17,748 nucleotides of DNA. Origin: Oscillospiraceae bacterium (GTDB taxonomy: Bacteria; Bacillota; Clostridia; Oscillospirales; Acutalibacteraceae). The notes under the pieces are model-generated. The model did no database searches, was not told the origin of the DNA, and saw only the letters and a list, made by a program, of their open reading frames with translations. Location of the stretch: the NCBI GenBank assembly GCA_029012165.1, contig JAQXLO010000029.1:1-17748 (forward strand). The letters are read 5' to 3'. The first letter of the stretch is position 1, and each line of letters begins with the position of its first letter. Below are positions 1 through 6,375 of the stretch, piece by piece. The position numbers were made by a program, and so were the translations under genes.

Positions 1-17
1 TGAAATATATTAAATTC

Positions 18-54
18 CGGCTTTTGGGGGAACTGCGTACACTCCAAAAAGCCG
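18..54. other. imperfect inverted repeat (hairpin) in the left-edge intergenic region
   Basis: CGGCTTTTGG (18-27) pairs with CCAAAAAGCCG (44-54), allowing one bulged base, around a 16-nt loop. No good T-tract follows on either strand, so calling it a terminator would be a guess. The rest of 1-138 is AT-rich with no reading frame, no convincing promoter and no RNA gene that I can recognise. It may be the tail of a transcript that starts outside the window. Confidence 0.4.
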
Positions 55-138
55 CAAAATACGCTTATTTGAATTTTTGAAGTATACTTAAGCTATTTAC
101 CCTAACTTCACTTTTTCATTTAAGCTTCAAAGAAGAAC

Positions 139-184
139 AAGCACTCCCTTTCCGACAGCGGTGTTGTCGGAGGGGAGTGCTTTT
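139..184. terminator. strong intrinsic terminator, probably bidirectional
   Basis: The outer stem AAGCACTCCC (139-148) pairs perfectly with GGGAGTGCTT (173-182). It encloses an inner stem CCGACA (152-157)/TGTCGG (165-170). On the plus strand it ends in TTTT (181-184). On the minus strand the hairpin is followed by a T-rich run (complement of 127-140). It sits about 40 bp beyond the stop of the minus-strand DUF4830 gene, so it most likely ends that transcript. Confidence 0.85.
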
Positions 185-223
185 ATGCGGGAGGGCGGGG
201 GCTGTTCTGCTTTATGTGTGCGG

Positions 224-736
224 TCAGGAGGCTTGCTGTGTGCTGCCGGTGCTCTCCTGTGCGGTGGGGAAGTCGAAGCCGTGCATGAAGCCGTTCAGCT
301 CCGTGGAGCAGACATCGCCGCCGATAACCAGACCCTCGTAAATCAGCAGGCTGATCTGCACCACATCCTCCTGCGTTTCGTAGCCCGGATAGTTGCGCAC
401 GGCGTAGGTCCAGCGTTTGACACGCTTGCCGCTGTACAGGCTCAGATCCAAATTCTGATCCTTTTGGATCTCGTTGTATTTTTCGTACACCTCGTCGAAC
501 TCCGACGGGATGATGACCTCCGCCACCTCCAGCGGATCTTCCTTCACGTCCCAGCCGAACTGGGAGATAAAAGCCAGTCTCTCTGCGGCATCGCCCGCCT
601 TCAGGCTGATGGCGCCGTCACTGGCGGCTGGCTTATTGCCGGAGGAAAACCAAAAGAATGCGCCGACGGCAGCGGCACACAGCAAGAAGAGGAGGAACCA
701 TTTCAGTTTTGCGGAACGGACTGTATACACAAACAT
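224..736 (-). CDS. DUF4830 domain-containing protein, single-pass membrane anchored
   Basis: This 170-residue protein has a short basic N-terminus, one hydrophobic segment at about residues 13-31 and a soluble remainder predicted to lie outside the membrane. The C-terminal 110 residues carry the pattern I associate with DUF4830: FGWDV, then IPSEFDEVYEKYNEIQK, a DLSLYSGK stretch, RWTYAVRNYPG, and an ending VIGGDVCSTELNGFMHGF. DUF4830 proteins occur in Clostridia and have no established function. The ATG lies about 12 nt behind a GGAAGG ribosome site that is inside a hairpin (see 737-784). It follows the phosphoesterase gene by 60 bp on the same strand and is closed by the terminator at 139-184. 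The family call is from memory of conserved blocks, and the function is unknown. Confidence 0.8.
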   Translation of the reverse strand: MFVYTVRSAKLKWFLLFLLCAAAVGAFFWFSSGNKPAASDGAISLKAGDAAERLAFISQFGWDVKEDPLEVAEVIIPSEFDEVYEKYNEIQKDQNLDLSLYSGKRVKRWTYAVRNYPGYETQEDVVQISLLIYEGLVIGGDVCSTELNGFMHGFDFPTAQESTGSTQQAS

Positions 737-784
737 AAAAAATACCGCCTTCCTTTCCGTACAGGATATGAAAGAGAGGCGGTA
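737..784 (-). promoter_or_regulatory. terminator-like hairpin covering the DUF4830 ribosome binding site
   Basis: Read on the minus strand, TACCGCCT (784-777) pairs perfectly with AGGCGGTA (750-743) across a 26-nt loop. Six T residues (742-737) follow immediately, and then the ATG of the DUF4830 gene. The GGAAGG ribosome site is split between loop and 3' arm. The arrangement could end phosphoesterase transcripts or hide the DUF4830 start. The 8-bp stem with a long loop makes it weaker than a classical terminator. Confidence 0.5.
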
Positions 785-796
785 AAAAGAACGGGT

Positions 797-1246
797 TCAG
801 AAAATTCTTTTCGGCAGCCACATCACGCCGCCGGAAACGATCTCCAGCACGGCGTAGTCGCCGTTGTGCAGACTGCCGGGGTTGCACAGATACAGTCCGT
901 CCGCATAAGTTTGCACAGGGACATGCGTGTGACCATATAATGCAATGTCAGCGTGTTTGTCGAGCGCTTCCCGGCGCAGCAGTTCCATGCCGTACTTGAC
1001 CATTTGGACGTGACCGTGGGTGCAGAGGATGGTTTTGCCGCCCTCCTGCGTGCACAGTGTGGCGGGCAGTTCCGAACAGAAATCGCAGTTGCCTTTCACC
1101 TGCAAAAGGGGGATGCCGTGGAGAAAGGCGGTGTCCCGTTCTCCGTCACCCAGATGGATGATCAAGGCACAGCCATTTTCCCGTTCCACGGCACGGCGCA
1201 GGGCACAGCTGTCCCCGTGGGAATCGGAAACGACTAAAATACGCAT
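797..1246 (-). CDS. YfcE/MJ0936-family metallophosphoesterase
   Basis: This 149-residue cytoplasmic calcineurin-like phosphoesterase fits the small YfcE/MJ0936 phosphodiesterase family in length. All metal-binding blocks are present: D8-x-H10 (SDSHG), GD at 33-34 (HLGDGERD), GNCD with N53, H77 (THGH) and the GHTH block with H106 and H108, followed by CNPGSL. Family members hydrolyse phosphodiesters in vitro with Mn or Ni; the physiological substrate is not known. The ATG at 1246 was chosen over an in-frame upstream ATG because AGGAGG (1260-1255) sits 8 nt before it, and the longer version would place that site inside the gene. It is divergent from the small-protein operon that starts at 1304 and probably co-transcribed with the DUF4830 gene. 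Confidence 0.9.
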   Translation of the reverse strand: MRILVVSDSHGDSCALRRAVERENGCALIIHLGDGERDTAFLHGIPLLQVKGNCDFCSELPATLCTQEGGKTILCTHGHVQMVKYGMELLRREALDKHADIALYGHTHVPVQTYADGLYLCNPGSLHNGDYAVLEIVSGGVMWLPKRIF

Positions 1247-1303
1247 GCATATAACCTCCTGACAATGCATAAAAAATCAAAAGAGGGAAGGAGTGGATCC
1301 CCC

Positions 1304-1540
1304 ATGAAAAAGGGTCAACCGACACCTGAGGAGCTGTTGCAGATACAGCGCCGGATGCAGCAAAGCGGCATGGACGAACAGAGTCGGCAGCAGGAGCTGC
1401 TGCGCTTCGCCGGGCAGAAGCTGGATGCAAACCAACAGCAGACATTGAAGCAGCTTTTGCAGGACAAGGACGCCATGCAAAAGCTCTTGCAAAGTGAGCA
1501 GGCGCAAAAGATGATGCAGAGACTGAAAAACAGACCATAA
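1304..1540 (+). CDS. small helical Gln-rich protein, function unknown (first of three)
   Basis: This 78-residue protein is rich in Gln, Leu, Lys and Met, and its charge spacing suggests one or two amphipathic helices. It has no signal peptide, membrane segment or cysteine. The second half (LDANQQQTLKQLLQDKDAMQKLL onward, to QAQKMMQRL) looks like a helical repeat or small protein-binding module. The ATG at 1304 was chosen because AAGGAG (1288-1293) precedes it by 10 nt; a longer in-frame version from 1265 has no such site. It leads a tight run of three short genes. I do not recognise a named family. Confidence 0.7.
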   Translation: MKKGQPTPEELLQIQRRMQQSGMDEQSRQQELLRFAGQKLDANQQQTLKQLLQDKDAMQKLLQSEQAQKMMQRLKNRP

Positions 1541-1564
1541 CACCGAGTACAGCGAGGGACGGCA

Positions 1565-1897
1565 ATGGAATATTCGATGGACAACATAGCCGATCTGCTC
1601 GGTAGTTTAAGCGATGCGGATCTGGATGCGCTCAAGCAAACGGCGGAAAATCTGTTCGGGGGAGGGGGCGGCGCAAAGAAGCCGCCGAAGCCGGATCTCG
1701 GTGCAATCAGTCCGGAGATGATCGGGAAGATCGGCCGGATCATGCAGGCCATGCAGGGCGCACAGGACGGACGCTCGGAGCTGATTGCCGCACTGAAGCC
1801 GTACCTGAGTGCGCCCCGACAGAAGCGGGCGGACGAGGCGATGCAGATGCTGCGGATGCTGGATATACTGCCGCTTTTGCAGAGCGGATTATTTTGA
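1565..1897 (+). CDS. small helical protein with Gly-rich linker, function unknown (second of three)
   Basis: The protein has 110 residues. The N-terminal 30 residues form an acidic amphipathic helix (MDNIADLLGSLSDADLDALKQ). A flexible stretch of five Gly plus Lys/Pro follows at about 36-48. The C-terminal helical part has the pattern ALKPYLSAPRQKRADEAMQMLRMLDILPLL. I have the impression of similar small proteins in other Clostridia but know no function. GAGGGA (1554-1559) lies 5 nt before this ATG, so it is preferred over the in-frame ATG at 1577. It starts 24 bp after the previous stop and ends 15 bp before the next start, which implies one operon. Confidence 0.75.
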   Translation: MEYSMDNIADLLGSLSDADLDALKQTAENLFGGGGGAKKPPKPDLGAISPEMIGKIGRIMQAMQGAQDGRSELIAALKPYLSAPRQKRADEAMQMLRMLDILPLLQSGLF

Positions 1898-1912
1898 TGG
1901 GAGGGATGCGGC

Positions 1913-2137
1913 GTGGCGCAGCCGAGACCGATGCGTGAGGAATACACACGGGCAGCGGATTTCATGGAGCACTACCGAAAGGAAGCCCAGCGCATGAAAC
2001 AGCCGCCGCAGGCAAAGGCGAAACCGTCTCCCGTTCCGTCGAACGACGCCGCAGTGATTTTGCCGATCCTGCTGCTTTTGATGACAGAGGGCGCAGATAA
2101 GTTTCTGTTGTTTGCCCTGCTGTATATTTTGATGTGA
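1913..2137 (+). CDS. small protein with C-terminal hydrophobic segment, GTG start (third of three)
   Basis: The protein has 74 residues and starts at GTG, with GGGAGG (1899-1904) 8 nt upstream. The N-terminal half is charged and helical (MREEYTRAADFMEHYRKEAQRMK), then comes a Pro/Lys-rich linker. The last 28 residues are almost entirely hydrophobic (ILPILLLLMTEGADKFLLFALLYILM), interrupted only by TEGADK, which suggests a tail anchor or a short helical hairpin in the membrane. It is followed directly by the terminator at 2142-2167. No family is recognised. The operon may supply two soluble helical proteins and one membrane partner, but that is inference from layout. Confidence 0.75.
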   Translation: MAQPRPMREEYTRAADFMEHYRKEAQRMKQPPQAKAKPSPVPSNDAAVILPILLLLMTEGADKFLLFALLYILM

Positions 2138-2141
2138 GCAC

Positions 2142-2167
2142 AGCCGTCGGACTTCCGGCGGCTTTTT
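2142..2167 (+). terminator. intrinsic terminator of the small-protein operon
   Basis: AGCCGTCGG (2142-2150) pairs with CCGGCGGCT (2155-2163), with one G-U pair, around a 4-nt loop. The run TTTTT (2163-2167) follows. It begins 5 bp after the stop of the third small gene. Confidence 0.9.
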
Positions 2168-2220
2168 CAGTATAGCACAGATCACATTTTTCGGCAAGGA
2201 AAAAGAATGGATTCTTTGAA

Positions 2221-2248
2221 TTGACAAAAAATGTGTGGGGTGTATAAT
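2221..2248 (+). promoter_or_regulatory. consensus sigma-A promoter for the MATE-rlmA operon
   Basis: A perfect -35 TTGACA (2221-2226) and a perfect -10 TATAAT (2243-2248) are separated by 16 bp. The MATE start codon is 38 bp downstream of the -10, giving a leader of about 30 nt, too short for a riboswitch. The match suggests strong constitutive transcription unless a repressor acts there. Confidence 0.9.
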
Positions 2249-2285
2249 AGGGTGGTGATTTTGAAAAAAACGGAGTGAGGATTCC

Positions 2286-3689
2286 TTGAGCAGCCTGCGC
2301 AGACGCAGTGGTGTGGACATCGTATCGGGACCGCTGATGAAAAACATTTTTCTCTTTGCCGTACCGATCATTTTATCGGGCGTTTTGCAGATGCTCTTTA
2401 ATGCGGCGGATACGGCGGTGGTGGGGCGTTTCGGCAGTCCGACGGCGCTGGCGTCCGTGGGCTCGACCGGTTCGCTGACGCATTTGATCATCAACGCTTT
2501 TCTCGGAATGTCTGTCGGTGCAGGCGTCGCCGTGGCACAGGGAATCGGCGCCGAGCGCACGCAGGAAGTGCGGGAAACGGTGCGCACCTCGGTCACGCTG
2601 AGCCTGATCTGCGGGGTGATCGTTGGCTTTATCGGCTATATGTTTTCGCCTGTTTTCCTGAGTTGGATGGGGTCTCCCGCCGATGTCATCGACGGCGCCG
2701 CACAGTATATGCGCACCTACTTTTTGGGAATGCCGGCGGTCATGCTCTTTAATTTCGGCAGTTCCATTTTGCGCTCCATGGGCGATACACGCAGGCCGCT
2801 GTATTTCCTGCTTGCATCGGGCGGAGTGAACGTGGTGCTCAATCTGATTTTTGTCATTCCACTGCACATGGACGTGGTGGGTGTGGCGCTGGCCACGGTG
2901 ATCTCCCAGTGCGGCGCCGCCGTTCTGGTTATGCTGTGTCTGCTGCGCCTGCCGGAGGATGTGCGTCTGGATCTGCGCCGTCTGGGCGTGAACGGGCAAT
3001 GTCTCGCAAAGATCGTGCGGATCGGTCTGCCGGCGGGACTGCAAAGCTGTCTGTTCTCTTTTTCCAATGTGATCCTGCAATCCTCCGTCAACTCCCTCGG
3101 CTCCGCCGCCGTGTCCGCCAACGCTGCCGTGACGAATCTGGACAACATTATCTATATCGCCATGAACGGCGTTTCCCAAAGCGCCACCACCTTTGCCGGG
3201 CAGAATTACGGGGCTCGAAATATCCGCCGTGTGCGCAGGACGATGATGGATTCCTCTGCCCTGACCGCCGTCTTGGGCGCCGGGATGGGCGGACTTTGCT
3301 GGCTGCTTGCCGATCCGCTGCTGGGACTGTTCACCGCAGATGCGCAGGTCATCGAAATCGCCAAGGGACGAATGGCCGTCACCTTGGCGACCTATATGCT
3401 GTGCGGGCTGATGGAGATCTTCAGCAGTACCCTGCGGGGTATGGGGCGCTCCGTCCTGCCGATGGTCGTTTCTCTGCTGGGCGTTTGCGGCGTGCGTTTG
3501 TCGTGGATCTTTTTCTATTTTCCGACCCATCGCACCCTCGCACAGCTGTACATCTCCTACCCGCTGTCATGGTTGGCAACAGCGGCTGTCCAACTGATTT
3601 TCTGCCTGATCGTGTTGAAAAAGGAGCAAAACCATGTCGATTCTGATCTGTCCCGTGTGCGGGGAGAGTCTGTATGCGCAGGGGAATAG
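2286..3689 (+). CDS. MATE family efflux transporter
   Basis: The 467-residue length is typical of MATE/DinF transporters with 12 membrane helices, and hydrophobic segments alternate with short loops along the whole length. Typical blocks are present: VPIILSGVLQMLFNAADTAVVGRF near residues 26-50, a GVAVAQGIGA-type loop near 80-90, and the second-half equivalent around SATTFAGQNYGARN near 300. MATE proteins export cationic drugs or metabolites in exchange for Na+ or H+; the substrate here cannot be read. It starts at TTG (2286) behind GAGTGAGG, and no ATG gives a better start. The last 56 bp overlap the rlmA-type gene in another frame. The promoter is at 2221-2248. Confidence 0.93.
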   Translation: MSSLRRRSGVDIVSGPLMKNIFLFAVPIILSGVLQMLFNAADTAVVGRFGSPTALASVGSTGSLTHLIINAFLGMSVGAGVAVAQGIGAERTQEVRETVRTSVTLSLICGVIVGFIGYMFSPVFLSWMGSPADVIDGAAQYMRTYFLGMPAVMLFNFGSSILRSMGDTRRPLYFLLASGGVNVVLNLIFVIPLHMDVVGVALATVISQCGAAVLVMLCLLRLPEDVRLDLRRLGVNGQCLAKIVRIGLPAGLQSCLFSFSNVILQSSVNSLGSAAVSANAAVTNLDNIIYIAMNGVSQSATTFAGQNYGARNIRRVRRTMMDSSALTAVLGAGMGGLCWLLADPLLGLFTADAQVIEIAKGRMAVTLATYMLCGLMEIFSSTLRGMGRSVLPMVVSLLGVCGVRLSWIFFYFPTHRTLAQLYISYPLSWLATAAVQLIFCLIVLKKEQNHVDSDLSRVRGESVCAGE

Positions 3690-4413
3690 CCTTGTGTGTG
3701 CAAACCGACACAGCTTTGACCGTGCGAAGGAGGGGTACCTGAACCTACTGCTTTCCGGGCAGCACCGCAGCAAACATCCCGGGGATGCACCGCAGCTTTG
3801 CCGGGCAAGGCGGGCGTTTCTGTCCAAGGGGTACTATGCGCCTTTGCGGCGGTTCGTGACCGAGCGCATCCGGGGGGACGTGGTGCTGGATGCCTGCTGC
3901 GGCGAGGGGTACTACACCTGTGCGGCGGCGGAAAAGCACGAGACCTACGGCTTCGACATCGCCAAGGAAACGGTTCGTCTTGCCGCCAAACAGGACAAGC
4001 GGACGCAGTATTTCGTGGCGGGTCTGCACCGCATACCTGTGCGCACCGGCGCAGTCGATACGCTCATGCACCTGTTCGCCCCCTTTGAGGATGGGGAATT
4101 TTGCCGGGTGCTGAAGCCGGGCGGAACGCTTTTGCACGTTCTGCCGGGGGAACTGCACCTTTGGGGACTGAAACAGGCGCTGTACAAAGCGCCGTACCGC
4201 AACAGGGAAACGCCGCCGCAGACGGTGCTGACGCTTGTGAAAACGGAGCGGCTGCAGTATGACGTGTGTTTGGAGTGTACAGAGGATATTCTGAATCTCT
4301 ACGGCATGACGCCCTACTGCTACAAGACCGCCCAATCGGGGCTGCAGCAGTTATCCGCCCTGCCGAAGCTGGAAACCACACTGGATTTTGTCGTTATGAC
4401 CTATACAAAATAG
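3634..4413 (+). CDS. rlmA: RlmA-type 23S rRNA (guanine-N1)-methyltransferase
   Basis: The protein has 259 residues. It begins with the RlmA zinc finger, C6-P-x-C9 plus C22 and H26, running into SFDRAKEGYLNLL, a diagnostic stretch. A class I SAM-binding motif DACCGEGYYT follows at 86-95, then a KPGG element. RlmA enzymes methylate N1 of G745 (RlmA-I, Gram-negatives) or G748 (RlmA-II, Gram-positives) in 23S rRNA helix 35. Here G748 is more likely by lineage, but I cannot prove it from sequence. The ATG lies inside the end of the MATE gene with AAAGGAG about 8 nt upstream, so translation is probably coupled. Methylation of this position affects macrolide or tylosin interaction in some bacteria, so an export and ribosome-modification pairing is plausible. 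The hairpin at 4417-4449 follows. Confidence 0.88.
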   Translation: MSILICPVCGESLYAQGNSLVCANRHSFDRAKEGYLNLLLSGQHRSKHPGDAPQLCRARRAFLSKGYYAPLRRFVTERIRGDVVLDACCGEGYYTCAAAEKHETYGFDIAKETVRLAAKQDKRTQYFVAGLHRIPVRTGAVDTLMHLFAPFEDGEFCRVLKPGGTLLHVLPGELHLWGLKQALYKAPYRNRETPPQTVLTLVKTERLQYDVCLECTEDILNLYGMTPYCYKTAQSGLQQLSALPKLETTLDFVVMTYTK

Positions 4414-4416
4414 CAC

Positions 4417-4449
4417 ACAGCCGCCGGAAGCAACGCTTTCGGCGGCTGT
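4417..4449. terminator. terminator hairpin between convergent rlmA and arsR-type genes
   Basis: ACAGCCGCCG (4417-4426) pairs perfectly with CGGCGGCTGT (4440-4449). The stem extends inward by four pairs including one G-U, leaving the loop CAACG. The plus side is followed by AAACAATATAA and the minus side by a short TTTT within GCTATTTTGTA. It probably serves both genes; the weak U-tracts lower certainty for the plus direction. Confidence 0.75.
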
Positions 4450-4463
4450 AAACAATATAATGA

Positions 4464-4805
4464 TTACCCGTGCTGAATGTGGGACATACCGGCCTCGATG
4501 ATCTCCTTGACGTGTTCGTCGTCCAGCGAATAGAACACCGTTTTGCCGTCCCTGCGGGGGCGGACAAGACCGGCACTGCGCAAAATGCGCAGCTGGTGGG
4601 AGATGGCGCTCTGCCCCATGGACAGATGCTCCGCCAAGTGGTAGACGCACAGCTCCTCACAGCGCAGCAATTCATACAGAATACGTACACGGGTGCTGTC
4701 TCCGAACACCTTGAAAAGCTCCGCCAGGTCGTATAGTTTTTCCACTTCCTGCTCTGCATCCGCAGGGTTCAAAGCGGGACAGTTGTCCCTGTTGCTCTCA
4801 GCCAT
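4464..4805 (-). CDS. ArsR/SmtB family metal-sensing repressor with alpha5 zinc site
   Basis: This 113-residue winged-helix repressor has the ArsR core: FGDSTRVRILYELL (34-47), the recognition helix SMGQSAISHQLRILRSAGLV (62-81) and the wing RRDGKTVFYSL. The C-terminal helix shows D96-x-H98, ten residues, H109, two residues, H112. This matches the alpha5 D-x-H-x10-H-x2-(H/E) site of the Zn(II)/Co(II) sensors SmtB and CzrA. The alpha3 region reads ELCVYHLA and lacks the CxC of cadmium/lead sensors. Zinc derepression is therefore predicted. No cation-efflux or P-type ATPase gene is adjacent, so the regulon must lie elsewhere or involve only itself. The promoter is at 4836-4864; AAAGGATGG precedes the ATG. 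Confidence 0.9.
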   Translation of the reverse strand: MAESNRDNCPALNPADAEQEVEKLYDLAELFKVFGDSTRVRILYELLRCEELCVYHLAEHLSMGQSAISHQLRILRSAGLVRPRRDGKTVFYSLDDEHVKEIIEAGMSHIQHG

Positions 4806-4835
4806 ACATGATCCATCCTTTATCGGAATAGATGT

Positions 4836-4864
4836 ATTCTACCATGACAAAGGTGCGAAGTCAA
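4836..4864 (-). promoter_or_regulatory. sigma-A promoter for the arsR-type gene
   Basis: On the minus strand, TTGACT (4864-4859) and TAGAAT (4841-4836) are separated by 17 bp. The start codon follows 31 bp after the -10. A 6-bp inverted repeat ATACAT (4804-4809)/ATGTAT (4832-4837) overlaps the -10 and the start codon and might be part of an operator, but the arms are short. The -35 ends 2 bp outside the DUF4349 coding region. Confidence 0.7.
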
Positions 4865-4865
4865 G

Positions 4866-5867
4866 TTATCTGCGCCTTCTGCGGCGGACGAGCACCACGA
4901 CCAGCACCACAGCGCCGATGCCGACCAGCCACAGGGCGATATACGGCAGGGAGGACAGGAACCACAGTGCGGCGCCTCGCAGGGATTGACCGATGGCGTA
5001 CAGATTGTCGGAAAGGTTTTGTCTGACCTGACCGAAGAACGAGGACTGTTCCACCGGGGTGACACGCTCTACCTCCTGAATTTCCAGCGTGACGGCGGAA
5101 TAGTCGATCTGACTGTCGAGGGCTTTTTTCTGCGCCTTGTAGGTTTCCAGCGTGCTGCGCACCTCGGTCAGTCTGCCTTGAATCTCCAGAACATCCGTCA
5201 GGGAATCCGCTTTTTTCAGCAGTTCAAGCAGCGTTGTCTGCTCCGTCTCCAAGGCGGCGATGCGGCTTTCCACGTCCACATATTCGTCCGTGACGTCCTT
5301 GACATCCGTGCTCTGCCACGTCACGGTGCCCAGCGCCGAGACGCTTTGCAAAAACGTGTCCAGTTTGTCGGCGGGTACACGGACAACAACGCTGGCATAG
5401 CGGGCATTGTCGGCGTAGTCGGAGACCTCCGTGGACTGGATGTAGCCGGACAGGGCACTGACCTGTTTCAAAACGGCGTCATAAAAGCTGTCAAAGGTCT
5501 TGGTTTCCACACGCAGTTCTGCATTGCGGATCAGCTTGCGCCCGGCGGGGAGATCGGCTGCCGTGAAGTTTTGGGACTGGGATGTGGCGCCGGCGGCAAT
5601 CTCTTTGCTTTCATTGGTGTAGTCGTATAGCCCGTCAAAATCCTCCGACAGCGCCATCTCATCTATGCTGCTGTTTTTATCGTAAGATGCGCCGGACTTC
5701 GTCAGCGCCGGGATGCTGACCACACCGGCAAACAGTACGATAACGATTGCAGCGGCAAGGGCGGCAATGCGCTTGCCGTAGTGTTTCTTCGGCGCCTGCA
5801 AAGAGGCAATGCTTTTCTTCAAGCTGTCGCTTGCCTGCAGAGCGTCCATCTCTTCTTTATATCTCAT
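4866..5867 (-). CDS. DUF4349 membrane protein, candidate anti-sigma factor
   Basis: The protein has 333 residues. A cytoplasmic tail (1-33, starting MRYKEEMDALQASDSLKKSI) resembles the short N-terminal helices of Firmicute anti-sigma factors and carries no zinc motif. A transmembrane helix spans about 34-55. The extracytoplasmic DUF4349 region follows (RKLIRNAELRVETKTFD, then VSALSGYIQ, VRVPADKLDTFL and YVDVESRI), including a long coiled coil at roughly 195-250. A second transmembrane helix and an Arg-rich end close the protein. The ATG at 5867 sits 8 nt behind AGGAGG; an upstream in-frame TTG is less likely. It overlaps the ECF sigma gene by 11 bp. Operon position and topology suggest it holds the sigma factor and senses envelope state; this role is inferred, while the DUF4349 call is firm. 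Confidence 0.85.
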   Translation of the reverse strand: MRYKEEMDALQASDSLKKSIASLQAPKKHYGKRIAALAAAIVIVLFAGVVSIPALTKSGASYDKNSSIDEMALSEDFDGLYDYTNESKEIAAGATSQSQNFTAADLPAGRKLIRNAELRVETKTFDSFYDAVLKQVSALSGYIQSTEVSDYADNARYASVVVRVPADKLDTFLQSVSALGTVTWQSTDVKDVTDEYVDVESRIAALETEQTTLLELLKKADSLTDVLEIQGRLTEVRSTLETYKAQKKALDSQIDYSAVTLEIQEVERVTPVEQSSFFGQVRQNLSDNLYAIGQSLRGAALWFLSSLPYIALWLVGIGAVVLVVVLVRRRRRR

Positions 5868-6339
5868 CGTCAAATCCTCCTATGGTGTCATGCAGGGTGT
5901 CTCTGCCGCGGCGAAGCCAGGACAGAACCGTGTTCTGCTTGGCGTCCAGAATCTTTCCGATCTCCTCGGCGGTGTACCCCTCGTAGTAGTGCAGATAGAT
6001 GGCGTTGCGCTGGTTTTCGGGCAGGGCTTTCACCGCATCCAGCACCGTGCTGTATTGCGGTGTCTGCGGCGTTTCGATCTCTGCGGCGAGGGTCTCCCGC
6101 TTGCGATCCCTTGCGTGGTTGCGGCAGAGATTGATCGTCACCCGAATCAGCCATGCCTTCAAGTGCTCCTCATTGCGAAATAATTTGTGGGATTGCAGAA
6201 GTTTGAGAAAAACCTCCTGCGTCAGATCCTCCGCATCGGTGCGGGAGGTGCAGTTGTGTACGGCGACACGGTAGACCGTGTCGGTGTAGTTTTCAAAAGC
6301 GTGCGAGAAAGCGTCCTTTCCCTTGGACAGTACCGTCAT
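5857..6339 (-). CDS. ECF-type RNA polymerase sigma factor
   Basis: The protein has 160 residues. Sigma region 2 is at about 8-75, with the NCTSRTDAEDLTQEVFLKLLQ block and LKAWLIRVTINLCRNHARD. Region 4 is at about 100-150, with LPENQRNAIYLHYYEGYTAEEIGKIL and a recognition helix NTVLSWLRRGRDTL. Region 3 is absent, as expected for ECF (group 4) factors. The ATG at 6339 was chosen because AAAGGAGG (6354-6347) lies 7 nt upstream; a longer frame from 6357 would place that site within the coding sequence. The 3' end overlaps the DUF4349 gene, a typical sigma/anti-sigma arrangement. A sigma-A-like promoter is at 6416-6444; I could not identify a separate ECF-type self-recognised promoter. Confidence 0.95.
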   Translation of the reverse strand: MTVLSKGKDAFSHAFENYTDTVYRVAVHNCTSRTDAEDLTQEVFLKLLQSHKLFRNEEHLKAWLIRVTINLCRNHARDRKRETLAAEIETPQTPQYSTVLDAVKALPENQRNAIYLHYYEGYTAEEIGKILDAKQNTVLSWLRRGRDTLHDTIGGFDDEI

Positions 6340-6375
6340 GTTTCTGCCTCCTTTCACTCATAACACACATAAGTC

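Noticed and set aside
69..88. Promoter TTGAAT/TATACT near the left edge
   Set aside because: The spacing is 8 bp, far too short, and no plus-strand gene follows.
2249..2285. Riboswitch ahead of the MATE gene
   Set aside because: MATE genes are sometimes riboswitch-controlled, but the leader here is only about 30 nt, with no room for an aptamer.
2373..3530. 385-codon minus-strand open frame opposite the MATE gene
   Set aside because: The composition is Gln/His/Arg-rich low complexity and the MATE frame explains the sequence.
4804..4837. ArsR operator from ATACAT/ATGTAT
   Set aside because: The arms are only 6 bp and 22 bp apart, unlike the usual 12-2-12 ArsR/SmtB site. It is kept only as a comment.
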